Assembly: GCA_031286695.1 (NCBI GenBank)
Contig: JAITTY010000017.1
Coordinates: forward strand, 186,001-250,000
Source of the DNA: Sphingobacterium sp.
GTDB taxonomy: Bacteria > Bacteroidota > Bacteroidia > Sphingobacteriales > Sphingobacteriaceae
Reading direction: 5' to 3'
Length of the DNA stretch: 64,000 nt
Below the pieces are notes generated by a model. The model was given only the letters and a program-made list of their open reading frames with translations. It ran no database searches and had not been told where the DNA came from. Numbering within the stretch: the stretch's first letter is position 1; each line of letters starts with the position of its first letter. This document shows positions 1 to 8,000 of the stretch, one piece after another. A program made the position numbers and the translations under genes.

Positions 1-841
1 GTACGCCGAGCCATTGTATTGTAGATACACTTTCATGAAGTATAAAAAACGACATACAGGTGGCTACAGGCAGTTCAGCCGAACTCAATATTCCGCCTAA
101 GGAGAAGCCCGTTTTGGGTAAGCCATAAGCAAATAATAAAGGCGGGATGACGGTGCCGAATAGCGAAAGGATCAAGCCAAAATAGAGGAAGTTACCATCA
201 AATTGACCATTCCATAAATAGGCCGGTGGAAACAAGGTGAAGACCAGTATAGAGGACCCCGTTACCATAATAGCGCTTTTTTGAATAGGGTGATAGTCAT
301 TGCCGACACGACCATTGACGATCATGAAGACCGAATAGGCCGTCGCTGCTAATAGACCAAATAAGACACCTGTTAAGTTGAGGTGTTGTAATCCTTTTTC
401 AAGAAGTCCAGTCGCTAATAATGTTGCAATGAGTACAATGCCAATGCCGATCAGGTTGTTTTTTGAAGGCTTTGCCTTGAAAAAGATAAACTCGATCACC
501 ACACCAATCCAGATATACTGCATCAACAGTACAATCGCCAACGAGGCGGGAACGAGCTGTACACATTTGTAATAGAGAATACTCACCAAACCAGTCGAAG
601 TACCACTGATTAATATCTTGATCCATGAAGATTTCTTGCTTGAAGAGTGAAATGACTTTGCAGAAAAGACTTTGATGACAATATAGATAAGCCACAGTAT
701 AAGCATGCCAAACAATACCTGAATTCCCGTTACCTCTCCTAAAGTCAACCCTTTACCATAGGCTTTTTTAACAAACGTTGATAGTATCCCAAAACTACTC
801 GCACCTAAAAAGACAGCTAATGCACCTTTTAATTTTTCCAT
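1..841 (-). CDS. EamA/DMT-family transporter (partial, C-terminus beyond window)
   Basis: The reverse strand is open from an ATG at 841 to the window edge, giving about 280 residues without a stop. The protein begins MEKLKGALAVFLGASSFG and is a run of hydrophobic helices with short loops. It falls into two similar halves of about five helices, the layout of the EamA (DMT superfamily) metabolite exporters, which are usually near 290-300 residues, so only a few C-terminal residues are missing. A second-half segment (LFGLLAATAYSVFMIVNGRV) fits the internal repeat. The substrate cannot be read from sequence. It is divergent from the NlpC/P60 gene, with 178 bp between. Family assignment is by recall of the fold pattern. 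Confidence 0.82.
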   Translation of the reverse strand, partial: MEKLKGALAVFLGASSFGILSTFVKKAYGKGLTLGEVTGIQVLFGMLILWLIYIVIKVFSAKSFHSSSKKSSWIKILISGTSTGLVSILYYKCVQLVPASLAIVLLMQYIWIGVVIEFIFFKAKPSKNNLIGIGIVLIATLLATGLLEKGLQHLNLTGVLFGLLAATAYSVFMIVNGRVGNDYHPIQKSAIMVTGSSILVFTLFPPAYLWNGQFDGNFLYFGLILSLFGTVIPPLLFAYGLPKTGFSLGGILSSAELPVATCMSFFILHESVSTIQWLGV

Positions 842-925
842 TCTCAAATAAATTAGGCGTCAAAGTTACGATTTCTGAACAATTCTTTTTCTTATCTGAC
901 GTTCTTATCAAGAAAAGCAATCCCC

Positions 926-933
926 GGGGGGGG
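926..933. repeat. G8 homopolymer beside a promoter
   Basis: A CCCC stretch followed directly by eight G residues lies in otherwise AT-rich DNA, 12 bases upstream of the TTG of the NlpC/P60 promoter. Homopolymer G tracts can change length during replication. Whether this one varies is unknown. Confidence 0.6.
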
Positions 934-945
934 CAAGCAAATTTA

Positions 946-976
946 TTGCATATAAACAGCAATTTAATTAAGTTTG
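946..976 (+). promoter_or_regulatory. Promoter of the NlpC/P60 gene (extended TTG-20-TAAGTTTG type)
   Basis: TTG at 946-948, a 20-bp spacer and TAAGTTTG at 969-976 match the Bacteroidota -33/-7 pattern (TTTG / TAnnTTTG). The spacer also carries TTGC-N9-GCAA and GCAATTTA, shared with four other promoters in this window. A second TAAGTTTG lies at 986-993 without a TTG at the right distance. Confidence 0.75.
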
Positions 977-1019
977 TTGTGCAAGTAAGTTTGTTAAGCA
1001 AGAACGTAAATCGAACAGC

Positions 1020-1592
1020 ATGAGTGTCAGATCTTATTTTATCTTCTTTTTAGGTGCAGTTCTATTTTTGAGCAGTTGTTCAACGAAGAAAAAGGTACTT
1101 AGCTCCAATACACATTCTTCCAATGGTTCTGTTTTGACAGATGCGAGTTCAGCGCGCGGAAAAACCTTTTCCGGATCACGGCTTGACAATTATGCAGACT
1201 TACTCAATGTGAGTACCAAAAAACTAAATCCGCACCTTTACTCATTTATCGACGATTGGATGGGGATACCGCATCGTATGGGTGGACAGACCAAATCGGG
1301 GGTAGATTGCTCGGGATTTGTTAATTTGCTCTATATCGAAGTATACAAAGGGAATTTGCCGCGGACTTCACGTGACATGGAAGGGATAGTAAAAAGAAAA
1401 AAGGTCGATAAACTTGAAGAGGGAGATCTCGTTTTCTTTTCTTTCGGACGAAATGGGATAGATCATGTGGGGGTATATCTTCATAATAATAAGTTTGTTC
1501 ATGTTTCAACACGCAAAGGCGTTATTATCTCTGATCTTTCTGACAGTTGGTATGCCAAGACCTTTGTTGACGCGGGCTCTCCAAATATCTAA
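1020..1592 (+). CDS. NlpC/P60-family (C40) peptidoglycan endopeptidase, lipoprotein
   Basis: The 190-residue protein has a lipoprotein signal peptide ending LFLSSC (lipidated Cys20), a low-complexity linker to about residue 65, and an NlpC/P60 domain from about 70 to 188. The catalytic Cys97 lies in DCSGF, His149 in DHVGVY, and a third polar residue at about His161. Family members cleave the gamma-D-Glu-meso-DAP or related stem-peptide bonds of peptidoglycan. Lipidation places this one in the periplasm on a membrane. The length matches the short Spr-like lipoproteins (E. coli MepS). The ATG at 1020 is the only start that gives a full signal peptide. It stands alone behind its own promoter. 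The exact cleaved bond is not known. Confidence 0.9.
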   Translation: MSVRSYFIFFLGAVLFLSSCSTKKKVLSSNTHSSNGSVLTDASSARGKTFSGSRLDNYADLLNVSTKKLNPHLYSFIDDWMGIPHRMGGQTKSGVDCSGFVNLLYIEVYKGNLPRTSRDMEGIVKRKKVDKLEEGDLVFFSFGRNGIDHVGVYLHNNKFVHVSTRKGVIISDLSDSWYAKTFVDAGSPNI

Positions 1593-1683
1593 ACACGTGA
1601 ATTTCATGTAGGTTTTATGTCATATCTTGACATAAACTTTTATACCCTATATAAATCCTTATTTTTGTCAAAATTTTATAGAA

Positions 1684-2187
1684 ATGACAATAAAGAGTAA
1701 GAAGATTTTTTTGGGCCTTTGTATTATTGTGCCGTTTTTGATGTATTGTGTTTATTACTATAGTAATATGATCAAAAATGCCCCTTTTCGTTTTGCTGAT
1801 TTTGAATCCATAGAATTCAAATACGGCGAGCCGAACCATATGGTCAACGAATACAATTCAAAAACGCGTATCTATAAATATTTAGACAAAAAAGATTCTT
1901 TAATTACCGATACTGTAAAATTTACAAAAGACGATTTATTGTACTTGCATCGCAAAGCAATGGAGCTCGGCTTTTGGAATCTGGATACAGATATGACAGG
2001 TCCCGAATGGCAGCAGGATTCGACAAATTCTAAGGTTCCACGTTTTTATCTAGAGTTCAACTATAAAGATAAATCTAAACATGTAACTTTAGATGCAGAT
2101 TTCGCAGGTAATCCTCGTATGCATGACGCCGCAAAATCAATGATTGATGAAATCAACCGCATGCTGGCAACTGCGCAAGCAAGATAG
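1684..2187 (+). CDS. Hypothetical membrane-anchored protein
   Basis: I do not recognise this 167-residue protein. A basic N-terminus (KSKK) is followed by one hydrophobic segment (about residues 8-26), then a soluble domain that is presumably periplasmic. The soluble part is rich in charged and aromatic residues (FKYGEPNHMV, ELGFWNLDTD, FYLEFNYKDKSKHVTLDADF) and looks like a small alpha/beta domain. A TATTTTTG (-7-like) element lies at 1660-1667, 16 bases before the ATG. It follows the NlpC/P60 gene in the same direction with a 91-bp gap, so it is probably a separate unit. No function is assigned. Confidence 0.75.
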   Translation: MTIKSKKIFLGLCIIVPFLMYCVYYYSNMIKNAPFRFADFESIEFKYGEPNHMVNEYNSKTRIYKYLDKKDSLITDTVKFTKDDLLYLHRKAMELGFWNLDTDMTGPEWQQDSTNSKVPRFYLEFNYKDKSKHVTLDADFAGNPRMHDAAKSMIDEINRMLATAQAR

Positions 2188-2308
2188 TTAAAAAATAGAC
2201 ACTGAAGGTAAAAGGAGAAATCAAGCAATTGGTTTCTCTTTTTTTGTGCCCAATATCCGTCTGAAAACAAAGGGGGAGGAAGGATTTAAGTAGTTAACAA
2301 TATCTATA

Positions 2309-2398
2309 TTAATAGGGATTTTATACGGACTTAATAGGGACCTGATAGGGACCTCATTCGGATAAAAGCGTATAAAATACGGATAAAGTCCCTATAAC
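2309..2398. repeat. Array of 11-bp phased direct repeats (candidate regulator-binding array)
   Basis: Five 11-bp units follow head to tail: TTAATAGGGAT (2309), TTTATACGGAC (2320), TTAATAGGGAC (2331), CTGATAGGGAC (2342) and CTCATTCGGAT (2353). After a 10-bp gap comes a sixth, AAAATACGGAT (2374-2384). An inverted copy, GTCCCTATAAC, lies at 2388-2398. The shared core is AT-(A/T)-(G/C)-GGA-(C/T). An 11-bp period places each copy on the same face of the helix, as in binding sites of OmpR/PhoB-type response regulators. The array lies about 130 bp upstream of the metallophosphoesterase start and fills most of the 343-bp gap 2188-2530. Confidence 0.75.
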
Positions 2399-2530
2399 TT
2401 TAGTATTAAATATGTATTAATAAATAAGTTGATATGATATTATACCCTTTGTTTCTTGATGAATTCTTGATATTCTCTTTATACTCCTTTAACCTGAATC
2501 GAATACTTTAGCGCCAAAACAAAATTTCAT

Positions 2531-4090
2531 ATGAAAGCATTTTTGGCATTAGCAATTTCCTGGGCATGCGTCAACGCTGTACAGGCACAAGATGTTGCAA
2601 AAGGAAAAGTTTATCTGGACGTAAACAAAAACGGAAAATTGGATAAAAACGAAAAGGGCCTTGCATCCGTTGCTGTTAGTAATGGACGTGAGGTGACGAC
2701 AACTGATAAAGATGGTAATTATCAGTTGCCCATTGGAAATGATAACATCATTTTCGTGATTAAACCGACAGGATATGCTTTGCCTTTGGATGAAAATAAT
2801 CATCCAAAATTCTATTATATCCATAAGTTAAACGGTAGTCCAGTTTCAAAATACCCTGCTGTTGCTGCTACAGGAAAAATCCCGGCTGCTGTAAATTTTG
2901 CATTGTACCAGCAAGAAGAGGATCCTAACTTTTCAGCTTTTGTTTTTGGTGATCCACAAGCTTACACGGAGGAAGAGCTGGCTTATTTCAAAAATGGTGT
3001 TATCAATGAAATTTCCGATAAGACAATTGCGAAATTTGGCATCAGCTTAGGCGACTTGGTGGGGGACGATCTTTCACTTCAACCAAAATATAAATCGGTG
3101 ATTTCCACGATGGGCTTACCATGGTATAATGTCATGGGAAACCACGATATGAACTATGATGCTAAAGTGGATAGTCTTTCCGATGAATCGTTCGAACAAA
3201 CTTTTGGTCCCAATAACTATGCGTTCAACTATGGAAACACGCATTTTATCATTCTCGATAATATCATTTATCCGAATCCACGGACAGGTAAAGGCTATTT
3301 AGGCGGATTTCGTAAAGATCAGCTTGATTTTGTGGAAAATGACTTAAAAAACGTTGCTAAAGACAAATTGATTGTGTTGGCATTCCATATTCCTTTATAT
3401 CATCAAAACTCGGATGTCTTTCGTAACGAAGATAGACAACGTCTGTTCGATATTTTGGCTCCCTTTAAGCACAGCTTGTCTTTATCCGCGCATACCCACT
3501 TTCAGCGCCAATATTTTTATGGACAAAAGGACGGATGGAAACAAGAAAAGCCACATCACGAATATAATGTGGGTACAACTTCTGGCGACTGGTATTCGGG
3601 TGAGTTGAATGACAAAGGAATTCCTGTTTCTACGATGCGCGATGGTACACCAAAAGGGTATGCCATTTTAAAAATCGAGGGTAACCAATACAGTTTTGAT
3701 TATAAGGTTGTAGGTAAACCCGCTACTTATCAGATAGATCTGTATGGTGCTTCGGTAGTTCCAGAAAAGTACACAAAGAGATATCCAATCTACGCTAATT
3801 TTTTTATTGGAAAGGAAGGTGACAAGGTAACCTATAGAATCAATCAGGGCGAATGGAAAGAAATGGACTTTGTCAATGAAAACGATCCAGCATTTCTAAA
3901 TTCTTTGGCGAAGTACGATACAGCAACCGAATTAAAGAATACCCGTAGACCTTCAAACCCTGAAAAATCCAGTCACTTGTGGACGGCTAATTTGCCAAAA
4001 CTCAAAGCTGGTAAATATCAGATTGAGGTTCAAGCAGTTGATCTTTTCAATAGAGTACACCTAGCAACGAAGACTATTGAGGTGAGATAA
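2531..4090 (+). CDS. Secreted calcineurin-like metallophosphoesterase
   Basis: The 519-residue protein has a signal peptide (cleavage near residue 20, AVQAQ). A prealbumin/SdrD-B-like beta domain (about 22-125) contains an N-G-K-L-D-K-N calcium-type loop. The calcineurin-like phosphoesterase core (about 135-345) has metal-ligand motifs FGDPQ (139-143), GDLVGDD (174-180), GNHDMNY (203-209) and AHTHFQR (about 331). A C-terminal beta domain lies at about 390-519. This three-part layout is common in Bacteroidota secreted phosphoesterases. The substrate (phosphomonoester or diester) is not predictable. The protein should act in the periplasm or outside the cell. The array of 11-bp repeats upstream hints at regulation by a response regulator. 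Confidence 0.88.
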   Translation: MKAFLALAISWACVNAVQAQDVAKGKVYLDVNKNGKLDKNEKGLASVAVSNGREVTTTDKDGNYQLPIGNDNIIFVIKPTGYALPLDENNHPKFYYIHKLNGSPVSKYPAVAATGKIPAAVNFALYQQEEDPNFSAFVFGDPQAYTEEELAYFKNGVINEISDKTIAKFGISLGDLVGDDLSLQPKYKSVISTMGLPWYNVMGNHDMNYDAKVDSLSDESFEQTFGPNNYAFNYGNTHFIILDNIIYPNPRTGKGYLGGFRKDQLDFVENDLKNVAKDKLIVLAFHIPLYHQNSDVFRNEDRQRLFDILAPFKHSLSLSAHTHFQRQYFYGQKDGWKQEKPHHEYNVGTTSGDWYSGELNDKGIPVSTMRDGTPKGYAILKIEGNQYSFDYKVVGKPATYQIDLYGASVVPEKYTKRYPIYANFFIGKEGDKVTYRINQGEWKEMDFVNENDPAFLNSLAKYDTATELKNTRRPSNPEKSSHLWTANLPKLKAGKYQIEVQAVDLFNRVHLATKTIEVR

Positions 4091-4154
4091 ATAACCGACT
4101 GTAGAGTTGTTTTAAGTTTAAAGATAGCTTAAGATGCACTTAACATAACCATCC

Positions 4155-4430
4155 TATATTTGTGTAGAGTAATTTTTGATTCATAAAGAGTTAGGGTTAA
4201 TGTGTAGATCTGTTGTGAAACACGTCTGAAAATTTAGTTTGTTTTTAAAGTGAAGGTAATCTCCCCAGATTACCTTTCACTGTTTTTAGACCTTTCACTT
4301 TAAATTATACTGCCAAAATTTAAGTCCTTATACTACAATCTATTTTTACACTTTATTCGGTTTGCAGCTACAAACTTTGTTAAACCGTTAACCTGGTATA
4401 TGAATGTTAGTGCGGTAGCTGCTTTTTTTT
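4155..4430 (+). ncRNA. Candidate structured RNA in the convergent gap 4091-4477
   Basis: No gene is seen in this 387-bp gap. TATATTTG at 4155-4162 matches the -7 element. Downstream, a strong hairpin pairs 4249-4262 with 4267-4281 (one bulged T, CCCC loop) and is followed by GTTTTT. A second segment at 4290-4303 (CCTTTCACTTTAAA) can pair with the same left arm, so two structures exclude each other. Further on, GCAGCTAC (4364-4371) and GTAGCTGC (4415-4422) pair and are followed by eight T. A transcript of about 115 or 260 nt is possible. No -33 element is seen at the right distance and no known RNA family was recognised. Confidence 0.35.
4249..4287 (+). terminator. Hairpin with T-run downstream of the phosphoesterase gene
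   Basis: AGTGAAGGTAATCT pairs with AGATTACCTTTCACT across a CCCC loop, with one bulged T, and GTTTTT follows. It may end the phosphoesterase transcript or the candidate RNA. Confidence 0.55.
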
Positions 4431-4477
4431 CTGAAAGCGACTGATGTTATTCGCCGGAAAGAATTTTCAGTTCGCTT

Positions 4478-5803
4478 CTACCGCTGTTGGTCTGCGAAGT
4501 CATGAAGGCTTTGTTGCCGGATAACATGCCGTAAATCATCCGATGCGGGATTTTCAAAGATCTCCAGATCAAAGTATTTTGTGGCGGCAAATAGGTGGTC
4601 GAATACGTCCGAAACGATTCCTTCATAATATTCCCAGCGGATGTCGTTTACAAAGAAATATAGCTCGACTGGAACACCATGTTCGGTAGAGGCAAGCTGA
4701 CGCACCATCAAAGGCATGGTCTTGTGGATATTGGGATTCTGCCGCAGATAGGTGAGCGTATAAGCTCTGAACATTCCTAAATTAGTCATTTTTCGACCGT
4801 TTATGGGACTAGACTGATCGATCTGTCGTTCCGTATTGAATTCGTCAATTGTTTTGGCACGCTCTTCGATATAAGGCCTGAGGATCTGTATATTTTTGAG
4901 CCTTTCAATTTCTTCATTTTCCAAAAAGCGAATCGTGGAAATTTTGATATTTATGGCCCGCTTTAAGCGCCTTCCGCCCGACTGCTGCATGCCCCTGTAA
5001 TTTTTGAACGAATCCGACAATAACGTATGTGTTGGTATTGTGGTAATGGTCTTATCAAAGTTCTGTACTTTCACATTATTGAGGTTAATCTCTTTGACCG
5101 TTCCATCAGCACCATATTTGGGCATTTCTATCCAATCGCCTACACGGATGGAATCATTGGCCGAAACTTGTATACTGGCAACAAATCCCAGTATAGTGTC
5201 TTTGAATACCAACATCAAGATTGCTGACGCGGCACCCAAGGATAATAAGAAGGACCAAGGGGATTTTCCTGTCAATATCGAAAAGCAGATCGTCCCACCG
5301 ATAAATAATAGGATAATCTGGCAGACCTGTAAATAACTTTCCAGGGGCTTGTCGGCAAAAGATTTTTTCATGCGCAACATATCCCGTAAACTTTTCAGGA
5401 GCGAATGAATAATCATTAAACTGACGACAGTCGTCGCTATGTCAAGTACTTTATTGCTATTTTCTTTCCAGGTTGGAAACCCCATGAAGATAATGGGCAT
5501 GATATATTGTGCCACTAAGATCGGGACAAAATGAGCAATAAGTTTCAGTGTTTTATTGCGGATCAATAGGTCATCAAAGCGGTTTGTACTACGTCTGATC
5601 GCTTTGATCGTTAACAGTAATAATGTTCTTTTGGTGAAATAGTCAATGATGATCAAAAACAAGACAACCAGTAAGAGCAAAACAATAGAGTTAACAAAAT
5701 GACTGCTCTGATTATCAAGGCCAAGTTGTTTAATCCATTGAAATGTCCAGTTATAGATGTGGGATTGGGAATCTTTGAATAATTCCGTTGCTGTACTTTG
5801 CAT
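4478..5803 (-). CDS. Mechanosensitive ion channel, MscS family
   Basis: The 441-residue protein has an N-terminal membrane region (hydrophobic spans at about 38-58, 85-110, 125-140, 160-185 and 190-210) followed by the MscS pore-lining helix and beta domain (SLGAASAILMLVFKDTILGF, then SIRVGDWIEMPKYGADGTVK). A large cytoplasmic C-terminal domain of about 200 residues follows. This is the architecture of MscM/YbdG-like channels that vent solutes under hypo-osmotic stress. The ATG at 5803 is chosen over an in-frame TTG at 5818. TATATTTG lies at 5815-5808, four bases before that ATG. The upstream gene's terminator lies only 13 bases away, so the gene is probably transcribed on its own, possibly leaderless. 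Confidence 0.9.
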   Translation of the reverse strand: MQSTATELFKDSQSHIYNWTFQWIKQLGLDNQSSHFVNSIVLLLLVVLFLIIIDYFTKRTLLLLTIKAIRRSTNRFDDLLIRNKTLKLIAHFVPILVAQYIMPIIFMGFPTWKENSNKVLDIATTVVSLMIIHSLLKSLRDMLRMKKSFADKPLESYLQVCQIILLFIGGTICFSILTGKSPWSFLLSLGAASAILMLVFKDTILGFVASIQVSANDSIRVGDWIEMPKYGADGTVKEINLNNVKVQNFDKTITTIPTHTLLSDSFKNYRGMQQSGGRRLKRAINIKISTIRFLENEEIERLKNIQILRPYIEERAKTIDEFNTERQIDQSSPINGRKMTNLGMFRAYTLTYLRQNPNIHKTMPLMVRQLASTEHGVPVELYFFVNDIRWEYYEGIVSDVFDHLFAATKYFDLEIFENPASDDLRHVIRQQSLHDFADQQR

Positions 5804-5816
5804 GCTACAAATATAC

Positions 5817-5841
5817 AAAAAGCCGCAATTAGCGGCTTTTT
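5817..5841 (-). terminator. Intrinsic terminator of the nucleoside permease-like gene
   Basis: AAAAAGCCGC and GCGGCTTTTT form a perfect 10-bp stem with an AATTA loop. It sits two bases after the stop of the permease-like gene and 13 bases before the MscS ATG. Confidence 0.9.
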
Positions 5842-5842
5842 G

Positions 5843-7213
5843 TTATTTTGAATTTAGCGGTTCACGTTCGTGTTTATGTCTAAAGAATGCAGCAAAGAAG
5901 ATGGCTATAACCAAGGTGTAGATGGCAAAAGCTAGCCAGATATCATGCCAGTCTTTTAGCATGAGGTTACCGCTTAACATGCCGTCAGGTAAGATTGAAA
6001 TACTCTTTTCCTGCAGAAAATGTAGAAAATGGGTATTGTCGATTGTTGTATCCAGGTATTGTGCGAGATCTTTGCTGTTTTGAAAACTTTTGGTAAAGTA
6101 GTGGTCAATGATCCAACCTGATGCAAAACTGCCTACAACGGCACCAAAACCATTTGTCATCATCATAAACAAGCCTTGTGCCGAGCTGCGGATGCTTGAT
6201 GTTGTCGAGGTTTCGACAAATAAGGAACCTGAGATATTAAAGAAATCAAATGCCATACCATAGACAATGCAGGATAATACAATCATCCAAAGTCCGCCTG
6301 CAGGGTCACCAAATGAGAATAATCCAAAACGTAATACCCAGGCAAACATCGAAATCAGCATGACCTTTTTTATACCGAATCTTTTGAGGAAAAATGGAAT
6401 AGCAAGAATAAAAAGTGTCTCGGATATCTGCGAAATCGACATAATGATAGTCGAATATTTCACAACGAAAGATTCTGCAAATTTAGGGTAGAATTTAAAT
6501 TCATCCAAAAATACATCACCATAGGCATTGGTCAATTGGAGTGCGGCACCTAAGAACATGGAAAAAATAAAGAATAAAGCCATTTTATAATTTCCAAAAA
6601 GTTTAAATGCTTCCAAGCCTAATAGTTGTGTCCAGGAAGCATCTTCCTGTTGTAATTTTTTCGGTGGACACTTAGGTAATGTAAAAGCATAGAGACTTAA
6701 GGCCAAGGCTGCGGTTCCGGCGATATAAAATTGATAAGCTGTAGCCTTGTTGCCAGTTAAATTAGTGATCCACATGGCGACGATAAAGCCTATCGTTCCG
6801 AATACCCGGATAGGCGGGAATGCCTTGACCAAATCGTAGTTATTTTCATTCAATGCCGTATATGCAATGGAGTTGGATAGGGCCAAAGTCGGCATATAAA
6901 AACACATCGCCGCAAGCATTGCATAAAAAAAGGTGTTTGGATCATTTACCTGCGGTAAATAGAATAAAACACCTGCATAACATAAGTGAAGAATAAAATA
7001 TAATCTTTCGGCATTTATCCAACGATCGGCGATAATTCCCATCAGGGTAGGCATAAATAAAGAAGCGATCCCCATGGTTGCGAAAATAGCTCCAAATTGT
7101 GTGCCATCCCATTGTTTTGTGCCAAACCAATAGTTTGCTATTGTAATCAACCATGCTCCCCAGACAAAGAACTGAAAGAAGCTCATAATGGTCAATCTTA
7201 ATTTAATAGACAT
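5843..7213 (-). CDS. MFS nucleoside permease-like transporter (NHS/NupG type)
   Basis: The 456-residue protein has about twelve membrane helices. It begins with the family-typical MSFFQFFVWGAWLITIANYW, followed by FGTKQWDGTQFGAIFATMGI and the loop-2 sequence GIIADRWINAERL. These features match the nucleoside:H+ symporter group (NupG/XapB) as found in Bacteroidota, where members are annotated as nucleoside permeases. Nucleoside import is inferred from family only. The gene lies 45 bp downstream of the bifunctional nuclease gene in the same direction, so the two could be co-transcribed. An intrinsic terminator follows directly. Confidence 0.85.
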   Translation of the reverse strand: MSIKLRLTIMSFFQFFVWGAWLITIANYWFGTKQWDGTQFGAIFATMGIASLFMPTLMGIIADRWINAERLYFILHLCYAGVLFYLPQVNDPNTFFYAMLAAMCFYMPTLALSNSIAYTALNENNYDLVKAFPPIRVFGTIGFIVAMWITNLTGNKATAYQFYIAGTAALALSLYAFTLPKCPPKKLQQEDASWTQLLGLEAFKLFGNYKMALFFIFSMFLGAALQLTNAYGDVFLDEFKFYPKFAESFVVKYSTIIMSISQISETLFILAIPFFLKRFGIKKVMLISMFAWVLRFGLFSFGDPAGGLWMIVLSCIVYGMAFDFFNISGSLFVETSTTSSIRSSAQGLFMMMTNGFGAVVGSFASGWIIDHYFTKSFQNSKDLAQYLDTTIDNTHFLHFLQEKSISILPDGMLSGNLMLKDWHDIWLAFAIYTLVIAIFFAAFFRHKHEREPLNSK

Positions 7214-7258
7214 AAATCGATGTTATTTAAAATTTTTGTTTCGCTTTAATGAAAGGAG

Positions 7259-7885
7259 TTATTTTCTTTTGGAAATCTCATCCCTAATCAAGGCGGCCTG
7301 CTCGTAGTTTTCTTCGGTCAATGCCTGATTAAGTGCTTGCTCCAGTTGCTCATCTGTCAACGAGGAGAAAGGGTTTTGTGGGGATTTTGAAGGCGTTTTT
7401 TCTTCGACCTCAACAACACTTGGATCCTGAACTTTGTTGGATTTGTCCAGGTTTTCCAAAAATGCAAACTCATGTCCTTCAATGATAATTCCAGCAGAGG
7501 ACATAATAAATTCGTAGGCATAGATCGGCGCTTCAAACCGTACAGCCAATGCAACAGCATCGGATGTGCGGGCATCAATCTCGACAATCTTATTGCCGTC
7601 GGAACAGATAATTTTAGCATAAAATATACCTTCAATCAAATTATAGATCAGTACTTCAATGAGTTTAATACCAAAAGAATCTGCAAAAGATTGAAATAGG
7701 TCGTGTGTGAGCGGACGACTAGGAATCATTTTCTCTATCCGAATAGCAATAGCCTGAGCTTCATGGCTGCCGATAATGATGGGCAATCTTCTGTTGCCCT
7801 CCACTTCTCCCAATACAAGAGCATAAGCGCCAGATTGTGTTTGACTATAGGATAAACCAACGATATCTAATCTGATTTTCTTCAT
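7259..7885 (-). CDS. Bifunctional nuclease family protein (DUF151) with UVR motif
   Basis: The 208-residue protein starts MKKIRLDIVGLSYSQTQSG at the ATG at 7885. An in-frame ATG at 7936 would add 17 residues but would sit on the promoter's TTG. The DUF151/BFN domain spans about 4-130, with GEVEGNRRLPIIIGSHEAQAI and DARTSDAVALAVR, the conserved core. The C-terminus (about 172-206, EQALNQALTEENYEQAALI) is a UvrB/UvrC-type UVR helical hairpin, the usual pairing in Bacteroidota. Plant and mycobacterial relatives were reported to have DNase/RNase activity, and the bacterial role is unsettled. An extended promoter of the shared type lies 21 bases upstream. Confidence 0.9.
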   Translation of the reverse strand: MKKIRLDIVGLSYSQTQSGAYALVLGEVEGNRRLPIIIGSHEAQAIAIRIEKMIPSRPLTHDLFQSFADSFGIKLIEVLIYNLIEGIFYAKIICSDGNKIVEIDARTSDAVALAVRFEAPIYAYEFIMSSAGIIIEGHEFAFLENLDKSNKVQDPSVVEVEEKTPSKSPQNPFSSLTDEQLEQALNQALTEENYEQAALIRDEISKRK

Positions 7886-7905
7886 TTTAATTCCAAAGCG
7901 GTCTA

Positions 7906-7936
7906 CAAACTTAGATAAATTTGCTTTTATATGCAA
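7906..7936 (-). promoter_or_regulatory. Promoter of the bifunctional nuclease gene (extended type)
   Basis: On the reverse strand, TTG (7936-7934), a 20-bp spacer and TAAGTTTG (7913-7906). The spacer reads CATATAAAAGCAAATTTATC and holds TTGC-N8-GCAA. It is nearly identical to the serS promoter. Confidence 0.8.
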
Positions 7937-7944
7937 TTATAACA

Positions 7945-7981
7945 ACTAAAAACTCCCCATTCATTTTGGATAAATGGGGAG
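7945..7981 (-). terminator. Intrinsic terminator of etfBA
   Basis: CTCCCCATT (7953-7961) pairs with AATGGGGAG (7973-7981). On the reverse strand the stem is followed by TTTTTA. It lies just after the etfA stop. Confidence 0.85.
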
Positions 7982-8000
7982 AATATATCGGATGAAAGCT

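Noticed and set aside
399..695. 98-residue open frame on the reverse strand
   Set aside because: It lies inside the EamA transporter gene in another frame and has no domain-like sequence.
2309..2398. CRISPR array
   Set aside because: Units are 11 bp with no spacers, and no cas genes are present.
4360..4430. Terminator of mscS on the reverse strand
   Set aside because: The T8 run follows the stem on the forward strand only; the reverse strand has no T-run after it.
5804..5818. TTG start at 5818 for the MscS gene
   Set aside because: It would lie within the terminator and -7 element. The ATG at 5803 directly after TATATTTG is better.
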